In this document: piece after piece, positions 7,047 to 16,080 of the stretch
Position numbering within the stretch: the first letter of the stretch is position 1
Layout: every line of letters begins with the position of its first letter
NCBI GenBank assembly: GCA_007693765.1
Contig: RECZ01000084.1
Span: 1 to 40,764, forward strand
Source of the DNA: Phycisphaerales bacterium
GTDB taxonomy: Bacteria; Planctomycetota; Phycisphaerae; Phycisphaerales; UBA1924
Reading direction: 5' to 3'
Length of the DNA stretch: 40,764 nt
The notes under the pieces: generated by a model
Databases searched by the model: none
Told to the model about the DNA's origin: nothing
The model's input: only the letters and a program-made list of their open reading frames with translations
Translations under genes and position numbers: made by a program

Positions 7047-7218
7047 GTGCAAAAGCGCGACGATGAACACCGCACCATTGCGTATCGGCGCACCATCCAT
7101 CAAGGTATGTGGAGAGCTCCCCGAAATACCCATGACAACGCTCGCAAAGACAGAGCACGTTTGGTTAACGTTCGCATGATGGCGTAGATTTTAGATCAAA
7201 AACGGCACGACTCAGCTC

Positions 7219-7232
7219 GTCCTAGTTAGGAC
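7219..7232. repeat. Perfect inverted repeat upstream of the MauE-like promoter
   Basis: GTCCTA-GT-TAGGAC, two six-base arms around a two-base centre, ending 24 bases before the -35 hexamer at 7257. The position suits an activator or repressor site, but a chance palindrome of this size is possible. Confidence 0.35.
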
Positions 7233-7256
7233 ATGATGAGGAAGCCGCATTATGCC

Positions 7257-7282
7257 TTGACAGGGAGGGGGGGGGTTATAAT
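7257..7282 (+). promoter_or_regulatory. Consensus sigma70 hexamers with G9 spacer tract
   Basis: Perfect TTGACA (7257-7262) and perfect TATAAT (7277-7282) are separated by only 14 bases, nine of which are an unbroken G run (7267-7275). The optimal spacer is 17, so this promoter should be weak as written, and changes in G-run length would change its strength. It precedes the 7345-9774 gene group. Confidence 0.6.
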
Positions 7283-7344
7283 CTATTTGGTTGGCCCGAA
7301 CGTCGACCGGACGTTTCTATTTTCCTGAGGGCGCTTCGTTGCGA

Positions 7345-7818
7345 ATGAGGCGATTGAACTTCATGGTCGTACACCAACGTCGCTGGATCATAAGTGGGAT
7401 ATGCGTTTGTCTCGGTGCGGTTTTCGTGGCCTTGGCTATCGTGAAAGCGATTGATCCAAAAGAAACTATCGCAGTGCTCGAGCATGTTGCGATCCCTTGG
7501 CCTCAAACAGCGCTTCGTGCACTGATAATTGGCGAGATTGTGCTGGGTGCACTTGTCATAATGCGCATTGCGTTGCCAACAACTCTAATCATAACCGCAT
7601 TGGTCATGACGGTGTTCACCGTGTGGATTCTATATCTGCTGGTAGCGAACGTGGACCTCGGCTGCGGGTGCGGGTCACTCTTCCCTAAGCTGTTCTCATG
7701 GGATGACCGCCTTACAGCACTCGTACGAAACTTCATTTTACTACTTGGGGCGGGAATCGCGATCCGGTTACACACTTCTAAATATGATTCTTCTTTCGAA
7801 AGCATGTCAACTAAATGA
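7345..7818 (+). CDS. MauE/DoxX-like redox-associated membrane protein (157 aa)
   Basis: Four membrane segments (around IISGICVCLGAVFVALAIV, then TALRALIIGEIVLGALVIM, TLIITALVMTVFTVWILYLL, and RNFILLLGAGIAIRL). Between the third and fourth lies DLGCGCGSLF, which fits the CGC motif of MauE-type proteins, thought to help form disulfides in exported partners (family knowledge). I place the start at ATG 7345 after GAGGG; TTG 7291, eight bases after the -10 hexamer, and ATG 7363 are alternatives. The next gene encodes a secreted Cys-rich peptide, a natural candidate substrate (inference). Base composition from about 7060 to 8300 is visibly less GC-rich than the rest, suggesting transfer. Confidence 0.6.
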   Translation: MRRLNFMVVHQRRWIISGICVCLGAVFVALAIVKAIDPKETIAVLEHVAIPWPQTALRALIIGEIVLGALVIMRIALPTTLIITALVMTVFTVWILYLLVANVDLGCGCGSLFPKLFSWDDRLTALVRNFILLLGAGIAIRLHTSKYDSSFESMSTK

Positions 7819-7896
7819 TTTGAACGAAAATCGCCGTTGGCATTCCGTAGTCTGCACTGCTCACAATGACCACGTACACCAATGAAAGGAAATCTG

Positions 7897-8190
7897 ATGC
7901 GACATGTCGCCAAAATCCAGAATTCTCTCGTTCGTACATGCATGTGCACTTCCACCGCGATCGCCGTGATCGTTGGGTTCGGCTTCGCCATCGATGCCGC
8001 CGCGGCATGGACCATCAAACACGAGGGTAAGATATGTTATATGTGTGAGTTCGGACCTCCGTCACAGTGCCACTACGACAACGCCACACACAGCATCAGC
8101 TGCAATTCGGGCCAGACCGCAAGCTGCTCCATTCTCGATGGTGTGCCGACAATGTGCTGCACAAACGGCCTTACCCCCTGTCGGCCTTAG
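7897..8190 (+). CDS. Secreted Cys-rich peptide precursor (97 aa)
   Basis: Starts MRHVAKIQNSLVRTCMC, with a basic N-terminus and a hydrophobic core (STAIAVIVGFGFAIDAAAA) ending in a likely signal-peptidase site near residue 38 before WTIKHEG. The mature part of about 55 residues has eight cysteines (KICYMCEF, QCHYD, ISCNSG, ASCSIL, MCCTNG, PCRP), which suggests several disulfides. A Shine-Dalgarno (AAAGGA) ends six bases before ATG 7897, so this start is preferred over ATG 7882. No family recognised. It could be a secreted effector, a bacteriocin-like peptide or a structural peptide; the sequence does not decide. Confidence 0.6.
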   Translation: MRHVAKIQNSLVRTCMCTSTAIAVIVGFGFAIDAAAAWTIKHEGKICYMCEFGPPSQCHYDNATHSISCNSGQTASCSILDGVPTMCCTNGLTPCRP

Positions 8191-8215
8191 GCTACGTAGC
8201 CATCCATCGCATAAT
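8187..8215 (+). promoter_or_regulatory. Possible promoter with palindromic operator in its spacer
   Basis: TTAGGC (8187-8192) and CATAAT (8210-8215) are 17 bases apart, and the -10 ends five bases before ATG 8221 (leaderless geometry). The perfect palindrome GGCTACGTAGCC (8190-8201) overlaps the -35 and the spacer, as a repressor site would. Confidence 0.4.
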
Positions 8216-8220
8216 ATTTT

Positions 8221-8970
8221 ATGCTAAATCTACACTCTAAACATGTAGTTGCGGCAGTTATTGCCATCGTCGGCATCACAGTCGCCATCCGTGCGCTCAA
8301 CCGCGGCGCTTCACACCATGACATCGTCGTCTCACTCACACCACCGGGGTTTACGCCCTTCGAATCGCTCCGCGTCGATGTGCGTCCAAACGAAAGCACG
8401 CTCAACACGCTGATCGAGGGTCTGCAAGATCGCGTGGCGTCTCTGGCGTCCGCCGAGTTCGCGTCGCAAGATCTGCCGCCTCACGCCGCGGACGAACTCG
8501 CGTCGCTGGTCGGGAAGCGGGTGCGGGCGATTCTCACGGGAGACGCCGAGCGCATCCGCAGCATGGCCATGGAGGTCGGCGCGATCGAGATACCGAACCC
8601 GAACGACCTGCCGCCGGAGCGACTCGCCATCGTGTCCACGTGGCCGACCGTGTGGCGCATGGCCCACATCTCGGTCGACGATGTGGTCGTGCGGCGGCTG
8701 CTCTTCGGTGAGACGCCCGAGGCCCTGAGCCAGCGCACGCGCACGACCAGCCGCTCCTCGCTGCGCGCCCGCTATCCCGCACCCGCGCCGGATGCGCTCG
8801 TGTACGAGGTCGCCCTCCCCATGCGGCCGATGAACAACCAGATGACGGGGCGGGGCGCGCCGGTGTACGTCGGCATCTCCCACCAGTGGGACCGCGCAAG
8901 CGGACGCTGGATCGGGCACAACCTCACCGTGTACAGTGACATGGTCGTACACGCCCCGCCACCGATGTGA
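8221..8970 (+). CDS. Hypothetical exported or anchored protein (249 aa)
   Basis: Starts MLNLHSKHVVAAVIAIVGIT, a signal peptide or N-terminal anchor followed by a soluble domain of about 220 residues with no cysteines. The segment SLVGKRVRAILTGDAERI and the C-terminal VGISHQWDRASGRWIGHN look folded. No family recognised. There is no Shine-Dalgarno sequence; the ATG lies in the small hairpin GCATAA-TATT-TTATGC. Its stop is 18 bases before the pseudopilin-like gene, so the two are probably cotranscribed. Confidence 0.65.
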   Translation: MLNLHSKHVVAAVIAIVGITVAIRALNRGASHHDIVVSLTPPGFTPFESLRVDVRPNESTLNTLIEGLQDRVASLASAEFASQDLPPHAADELASLVGKRVRAILTGDAERIRSMAMEVGAIEIPNPNDLPPERLAIVSTWPTVWRMAHISVDDVVVRRLLFGETPEALSQRTRTTSRSSLRARYPAPAPDALVYEVALPMRPMNNQMTGRGAPVYVGISHQWDRASGRWIGHNLTVYSDMVVHAPPPM

Positions 8971-8988
8971 GAGAGACGAGGACCCGGG

Positions 8989-9774
8989 ATGCCGCAACAA
9001 CGATCACACGCACACAAGAAGGGGCCGGCTCGTCGCGCGTTCACCCTCACGGAGTTGCTCGTCTCCATCGGCGTGATCAGCGTGCTGCTCGCCATCTCCG
9101 TGGGCGCGCTGCGAGGGGTGCGGGGCACGTCGATGTCCACCGTTTCCTTGAACAACCTCCGGGGCATCGGGCATGTGTTCGGTTGGTACACGCAGGCCAA
9201 CCGGGATCAATACCCCTTCCCGCCAACGAGCGCCGACGAGCCCGGGACCTACGGGCCGCTCTACTTCGATCCGCCAGGGTCGACACCTACCGCGAACCAT
9301 TACTACAGTGTCCTTTGGCCGTACATGGCATACATCTGGCCCGCGCTGATGCACGACGTGGCGCCGTGGACGGAGCACTACGCGTCGTGGCTCTCGCCGG
9401 GAAAGCGCTTGCCCGACCCCGACAGGCCCGCGTGGGTGCAGGGCGTCCACACGTCGTACCACTACTCCAACTCGTTCATTGCGAGCCCCCGCGTGTGGTC
9501 GGGCGACACGACCGTCACGAACGCCGACGTCGGCCCGGTGCGCACCCCGATGGTGTCGCACCCGTCCTCCAAAGTGCTCGTCTTCGACGCCGAGCGTTCG
9601 TATCTGCTCCCGGACGACGCGCCGAAGCACCCGCGGCCGGTACTGTTCGCGGACGGCTCCGCCTCGCTCCGGCACGATGAGGCCGCCCGCCCCCCCGCGC
9701 CGAACCCGCTGAACAACAACTCACGCCGGCGCTATCACGACACGCCCAACGGCGTGCAGGGGCAGGATTTCTGA
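8989..9774 (+). CDS. Pseudopilin-like protein with type IV methylation motif (261 aa)
   Basis: A basic leader (MPQQRSHAHKKGPARR) is followed by AFTLTELLVSIGVISVLLAI, the prepilin-type cleavage and methylation motif with Glu at position 5 of the mature form. The C-terminal part has FADGSASLRHDEA, like the DG-rich end of planctomycete proteins with this N-terminus. These proteins are presumably processed by a prepilin peptidase (family knowledge), but none of that machinery is in this window. GAGGA lies before the ATG. The remainder is Tyr- and Trp-rich and has no other recognisable domain. Confidence 0.8.
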   Translation: MPQQRSHAHKKGPARRAFTLTELLVSIGVISVLLAISVGALRGVRGTSMSTVSLNNLRGIGHVFGWYTQANRDQYPFPPTSADEPGTYGPLYFDPPGSTPTANHYYSVLWPYMAYIWPALMHDVAPWTEHYASWLSPGKRLPDPDRPAWVQGVHTSYHYSNSFIASPRVWSGDTTVTNADVGPVRTPMVSHPSSKVLVFDAERSYLLPDDAPKHPRPVLFADGSASLRHDEAARPPAPNPLNNNSRRRYHDTPNGVQGQDF

Positions 9775-9778
9775 CCGC

Positions 9779-11794
<2,016 letters not shown>

Positions 11795-11875
11795 GGGAGG
11801 GGGATGGTAGCGGGGGCTCGCTCATGAGCTGCGCGCCGGAGGGAATGCCCGCGGCGCCGCCACGGATGTGGGCGC

Positions 11876-12763
11876 TCAGTCGCGCGCCGCGAGGCGGGCG
11901 GCCGCCTCCGTGTCGCGCAGGGTCTCGCGCCAGCGTCCGTGGACGCCCGTGCTCATGCGTTCGAGGAAGTCGCAGAGCTTGAGCACGCAGTCGGCCTGCC
12001 CCGGCTCGGCCCGGAGGCGCTCCATGGTGTGCTGCATGGGGCCGTTGTCGGAGCGGAAGAGCGCCCGGTACGCCTTTTTGAGGGTCTCGACGTCGCGTTC
12101 CGGCCATTTTCGCCGCTGCAGGGCCGTGGTGTTGACCTTCCGCGGCTCGGCGGGCGAGCCCTCCACCACGAGGTACGGCGGGACGTCGCGCGAGATGCGG
12201 GCCATGCCGCCGACGAAGGCGTAGCGGCCGACGGTGGTGAAGTGGTGCAGGGCCGCGGCGCCGGCGATGGTGGCGCCCGTCTCGATGAGGCAGTGGCCGC
12301 CCATCATGGCGCCGTTGGCGATGACGACCTCGTCCTCGACGATGCAGTCGTGGGCGATGTGCACGCCGACCATGATGAGGCAGTCGGAGCCGATGACGGT
12401 GCGCCCGCCGCCGAGGGCGGTGCCCCGGTGCAGGGTGGCGTGCTCGCGGATGCTGGTGCCGTCGCCGATGACCAGCTCGGTGCGCTCGCCGCGGTGCTTG
12501 AGGTCCTGCGGGTCGGCGCCGAGCACGGCGTAGGGGTGCACGGTGCAATCGGCGCCGAGGGTGGTGTCGCGGACGATGGTGACGTTGTTGTGCAGCACGG
12601 CGCCGGGCCCGATGGTCACGTTGGGGCCGATGACGCAGAAGGGGCCGACCTCGGCGCCCTCGCCGAGGCGGGCGTCCGGGGAGACCACCGCGGATTTATG
12701 GACGGCCGCGCCCGCGGCGCGTCCGGTTCGTGACGACGCTTTCGCGCCGGGGATGATGCTCAT
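11876..12763 (-). CDS. lpxA: UDP-GlcNAc O-acyltransferase LpxA (295 aa)
   Basis: First step of lipid A synthesis: transfer of a hydroxyacyl chain from ACP to UDP-GlcNAc in the cytoplasm. The N-terminal two thirds are left-handed beta-helix hexapeptide repeats (IGPNVTIGPGAVLHNNVTI and more). GVHIAHDCIVEDEVVIANG contains the expected catalytic His, and GGHCLIETGATIAG follows. A helical C-terminus (about residues 215-290) is as in the family, with an extra tail of about 25 residues. The first 20 residues are a non-repeat extension. The ATG overlaps the TGA of lpxC/fabZ (ATGA), so translation is coupled. It is last in the envelope operon; no lpxB follows. Confidence 0.93.
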   Translation of the reverse strand: MSIIPGAKASSRTGRAAGAAVHKSAVVSPDARLGEGAEVGPFCVIGPNVTIGPGAVLHNNVTIVRDTTLGADCTVHPYAVLGADPQDLKHRGERTELVIGDGTSIREHATLHRGTALGGGRTVIGSDCLIMVGVHIAHDCIVEDEVVIANGAMMGGHCLIETGATIAGAAALHHFTTVGRYAFVGGMARISRDVPPYLVVEGSPAEPRKVNTTALQRRKWPERDVETLKKAYRALFRSDNGPMQHTMERLRAEPGQADCVLKLCDFLERMSTGVHGRWRETLRDTEAAARLAARD

Positions 12764-14226
12764 CGCTGCGGCTCCGCGTCCACCATCATGAACTTGATCC
12801 GGGCCTCCGCGACCAGGCGCCCGTCGACACGGGCCTTGCAACTCACATCGCCGAATCGCTCGTTGGCCTTCAAGGCTTCGGTCTCCATCACAAGCTGGTC
12901 GCCGGGGACGACCGGCTTGCGCAGCTTGACGCGGTCCATGCTCAGGAGGACGGCGATCTTTCCCGTTCGCTCCAGCTTCTGACTGAGCATCAGCCCGGCC
13001 AGTTGGCTCATCGCCTCGACGATCAGGACACCGGGCATGATCGGCGAACCGGGGTAGTGGCCCTGAAAGAACGGCTCGTTGACCGTGACGTTCTTGATCC
13101 CGATCGCCCGTCGATCGCGATCGATCTCCAGGACCCTGTCCACAAGAACCATAGGGTAACGGTGGGGCAGGAGACGGAGCACGTCGCGGATGTCGAGGCT
13201 GACCGCTCGGCCCGTTTTGGGGTCTGCCCGCCTCGGGGCGCCCTCCTGCCGGCGGGCCTGCTCGATAAGGGCCTGCGCCATGCGGTGGTTGAGGGCGTGG
13301 CCGGAGCGGCTGGCGATCACCCGCCCCTGAATGGGGCGCCCCACGAGGGAGAGGTCGCCCAGCAGGTCGAGCAGCTTGTGCCGCACGGGCTCATCGGCGA
13401 AACGCAGCTCGTTGTCGACGGGGCCGTCCTCACCGATGACGAGCATGTCCTTGGGCGAGACGTGCGCGAACATGCCCCGGCGGCGCATCTCCTTGGCTTC
13501 TTCGAGCAGCGCGTAGGTGCGCGCCGGCGCGATGCTCATCGCGTATTCGTTGGGTGGCGTCGCGCCGCCCTCGTGCGCTGCGCCGTTGACGGCGCCGTTG
13601 CGCTGCGCGGCGCTGTTGGGCTCGCCGTCGTTGCGCAGCGTGAACGCGGCGACCTGCCGGCCGATGGAGGTCGACGCGGCGCCGTAGTCGAGGTCGTAGA
13701 AGAGCTCGAGCGCGGGCGCATCGTTGGGCAGCGCCACGAGGACGGCCTCTTCGACGCCGGGCGCCCCGCCGGAGCGCACGGTGATGGGCTCGGAGATCAC
13801 CAGCATGCGACGCGGCTCGTCGAGCACGACAACGCCCGCAGCGCTGATGGCCTCGACGTAGGGCGAGGCGGAGCCGTCGCCGATGGGCATCTCCGGCCCG
13901 TTGACCTCGATGATCGCGTTGTCCACCCCCATGCCCGCCAGCGCGGAGAGACAGTGCTCGACCGTCTCGATGGTGACGGGGGGGTCGTCGGCGCCGGGCG
14001 CGCGGAGGACGGTGCGCCGGGGCTTGTCGATGATGTTCTCGATGCGCGCCGGGATGCGCTGGGCATCGGGCACATCGGTGCGCACGAACACGACGCCGTG
14101 GTCCGCCGGGGCGGGGCGGATGGTCGCCCGCACCTGCGCCGAGGTGAACAGACCGACGCCCTCGATCGCCGCTTCGGCGGCGAGCGTGCGTTGGCGGGGC
14201 GTGGCCGGTGCGGTGGTCGTGGGCAT
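12760..14226 (-). CDS. lpxC/fabZ: LpxC-FabZ fusion: UDP-acyl-GlcNAc deacetylase / hydroxyacyl-ACP dehydratase (488 aa)
   Basis: Residues 1-325 are LpxC, the zinc deacetylase that commits to lipid A. Its likely zinc ligands are H91 (TVEHCLSALAGMG), H283 and D287 (HKLLD), and H310 (SGHALNH) is the likely catalytic residue. Residues 345-488 are FabZ, the dehydratase of fatty acid elongation, with H390 (FFQGHYPGSP) and E404 (IVEAMSQLAG) as the catalytic pair. The linker (about 326-344) is short and basic. Such fusions are known from Bacteroidetes and some other phyla. The ATG at 14226 is chosen because it leaves a 20-base gap to lpxD and begins right before the LpxC fold. A Gly/Asn/Ala-rich insert at about 199-226 is unusual. 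Confidence 0.93.
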   Translation of the reverse strand: MPTTTAPATPRQRTLAAEAAIEGVGLFTSAQVRATIRPAPADHGVVFVRTDVPDAQRIPARIENIIDKPRRTVLRAPGADDPPVTIETVEHCLSALAGMGVDNAIIEVNGPEMPIGDGSASPYVEAISAAGVVVLDEPRRMLVISEPITVRSGGAPGVEEAVLVALPNDAPALELFYDLDYGAASTSIGRQVAAFTLRNDGEPNSAAQRNGAVNGAAHEGGATPPNEYAMSIAPARTYALLEEAKEMRRRGMFAHVSPKDMLVIGEDGPVDNELRFADEPVRHKLLDLLGDLSLVGRPIQGRVIASRSGHALNHRMAQALIEQARRQEGAPRRADPKTGRAVSLDIRDVLRLLPHRYPMVLVDRVLEIDRDRRAIGIKNVTVNEPFFQGHYPGSPIMPGVLIVEAMSQLAGLMLSQKLERTGKIAVLLSMDRVKLRKPVVPGDQLVMETEALKANERFGDVSCKARVDGRLVAEARIKFMMVDAEPQR

Positions 14227-14246
14227 GTCGCGTCGAGGGTTCGTTT

Positions 14247-15320
14247 TCACGCGTCCGGGCCGAGCGCGCCGGTGCGCTTGAGCCGCTGGAAGACGTCGGG
14301 CGCCTGCCGCATGGAGGCGATGATGCGCATGGTCTGGCGGACGGGCATCGCCGGGTATCCGACCCACGCCTCGCCGTCGGGGATGTTGTCCATCACGCCG
14401 GAGCCCGCGCCGACCCGCGCGCCGGCCCCGATGATCATGCTGTCGGCGACGCCCACGCCGCCGGCGAGCACCGCCCCGTCGCCCACAACGACCGAGCCCG
14501 AGAGCCCGCAGGCGCCGCAGATGATGCAGGCGCGCCCGATGCGGCAGTTGTGCCCGATCTGGACGAGGTTGTCGATCTTCGAGCCCTCACCGATGACGGT
14601 GGGACCGAACTTGCCGCGGTCGATGTTGGTGTTGGCGCCGATCTCGACGTCGTCGCCGATCTCGACGTGGCCGGCGTGGGGGATCTTGACGAGCCCGCGC
14701 CCGTCGGGCGAGGGGCGGTAGCCGAAGCCGTCGGCGCCGATGACGGCGTTGGCGTGGATGCGCACGCGCCGCCCGATCACGCAGCGGTCTTCGACGACCA
14801 CGCCGGAGCGCAGTTCAGAGTCCTCGCCGATGCGCACGTTCGCGCCCACCACCACGTTGGCGTTGAGCACCGCGCGGGCGCCGATGCGCGTGCCCGGCCC
14901 GACGACGACGCCCGGGCCGATGCGCGCCTCGGGGTGCACCTCGGCGTCGGGATCGATGCACGCGCCGGGGTGCGCGCCGGCGCCCGGCTGGTGGCGCACG
15001 GGCGTCATGGCCTCGAGCAGGGTGATCATGGCGATGTCGGCGTCGTCGACGATGAGCACCGCCCGCCCCGGGCCGGGCACGACCTCGATGGACCGCGACA
15101 CGACCGCGGCGCCCGCGCGGCTGCGCTCCCACGACGCGACGTGCTTTGCGTCGCGCACGAACGTCAGCGTCGACTCGTCGGCGCGGTCGATCCCTTCGAC
15201 GCGGGTGATGGCCAGATCAGACGGGCCGCGCAGCTCGGCGTTGAGCCGGCGGGCGAGCTCGCCCGTGGTCCAGCCGGCTCGCCCTGTCTCCAGCGTGCTC
15301 TGGGCGTTCGGTCCGCCCAC
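14247..15320 (-). CDS. lpxD: UDP-3-O-acylglucosamine N-acyltransferase LpxD (357 aa, GTG start)
   Basis: The N-terminal nucleotide-binding domain ([15 protein letters not shown] to about residue 105) is followed by a hexapeptide-repeat beta helix. [20 protein letters not shown] and [17 protein letters not shown] are LpxD hallmarks, and IGHNCRIG holds the catalytic His. It adds the second acyl chain in lipid A synthesis. The start is a GTG three bases after the ompH stop, which fits coupled translation. The usual family length is about 340 residues. Confidence 0.93.
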   Translation of the reverse strand: MGGPNAQSTLETGRAGWTTGELARRLNAELRGPSDLAITRVEGIDRADESTLTFVRDAKHVASWERSRAGAAVVSRSIEVVPGPGRAVLIVDDADIAMITLLEAMTPVRHQPGAGAHPGACIDPDAEVHPEARIGPGVVVGPGTRIGARAVLNANVVVGANVRIGEDSELRSGVVVEDRCVIGRRVRIHANAVIGADGFGYRPSPDGRGLVKIPHAGHVEIGDDVEIGANTNIDRGKFGPTVIGEGSKIDNLVQIGHNCRIGRACIICGACGLSGSVVVGDGAVLAGGVGVADSMIIGAGARVGAGSGVMDNIPDGEAWVGYPAMPVRQTMRIIASMRQAPDVFQRLKRTGALGPDA

Positions 15321-15323
15321 GGC

Positions 15324-15938
15324 TCAGCGTCGCCCCATCGCGTGCTCGTTGTTGAGCATCTGGATGAGATCGTCGGTGATGTCGTTGGAGCCGGTCGCAA
15401 AGAGCAGGCGTCGGGTGACGATCATGCCGCGGATCTGCGACTCGCTGGGGCTGCGCGGGATGTCGGAGACCGCGTCGTTGCTCAGGACGAAGTCGTAGCC
15501 GGATTGCTTGGCGAGGCGCCCCGCGGCGTCGGAGATCTTGCGGAAGAGCTCGGCGTAGACGGCGCCCTTGCGCTCGTCGATGAGCTGCTGCGTCAACCGG
15601 CCCTCGAACTCGAGCGTCGCGGTGAGGCGGCGAACCTCCAGCAGCTTCCGGTTGAAGTCGTCGCTGTCGGGGGGCAGGATGCGCAGCGCCGACTGGGCGT
15701 CGCGCAGTTCTTTGTCCAGCGTCTCGACGCCCGTCTTGAGCTTGGAGACGAACGCGTCGAGCTCCTGCTGGCGGTCGGAGAGCTCGTTGAGGTTGTTGAT
15801 CGCCCGTTCGAGATCGACGGTCGCGATGATCGCGGGCCGCGCGGCCAGAGCGCTGTTCGCGCCCGCGCGCCACGCCCCGACGCTGATCACGATCAAGGCC
15901 AGCGCCATCGCGAGGGGAAGCGTCTGCGTAACCTTCAT
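15324..15938 (-). CDS. skp: Periplasmic chaperone of the OmpH/Skp family (204 aa)
   Basis: A signal peptide (MKVTQTLPLAMALALIVIS to about residue 33) is followed by a long helical region rich in Glu, Arg and Leu (NELSDRQQELDAFVSKLK, EVRRLTATLEFEGRLTQQLI), which would form the coiled-coil arms of Skp. The C-terminus YDFVLSNDAVSDI and the strand before it match the OmpH beta core. It holds unfolded outer-membrane proteins for BamA (family knowledge). GGAGG lies nine bases before the ATG. It sits between bamA and lpxD as in E. coli, though the protein is about 40 residues longer. Confidence 0.8.
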   Translation of the reverse strand: MKVTQTLPLAMALALIVISVGAWRAGANSALAARPAIIATVDLERAINNLNELSDRQQELDAFVSKLKTGVETLDKELRDAQSALRILPPDSDDFNRKLLEVRRLTATLEFEGRLTQQLIDERKGAVYAELFRKISDAAGRLAKQSGYDFVLSNDAVSDIPRSPSESQIRGMIVTRRLLFATGSNDITDDLIQMLNNEHAMGRR

Positions 15939-16080
15939 GCCTGCCTCCGTGTGGTGTCGAAAATGGGGCCGATCCGCGGCCCGTTGCGACGCCCGGCGCG
16001 CAGGCCGGGCGCGTGGAAGGATGGACCCCGAGTATAGCCGCCACCGGGCCCCACGCCCATCGACGCGCCGCCGCGGGGGC

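Noticed and set aside
6847-7158. Cys-rich reading frame on the minus strand (starts MLCLCERCHGYFGEL)
   Set aside because: It runs through the intrinsic terminator stem and the promoter-like region and has no start signal or third-position bias.
6699-7344. tRNA, tmRNA or 6S RNA in the long gap
   Set aside because: No GGTTCGAATC-type arm, CCA end or known consensus could be found by eye.
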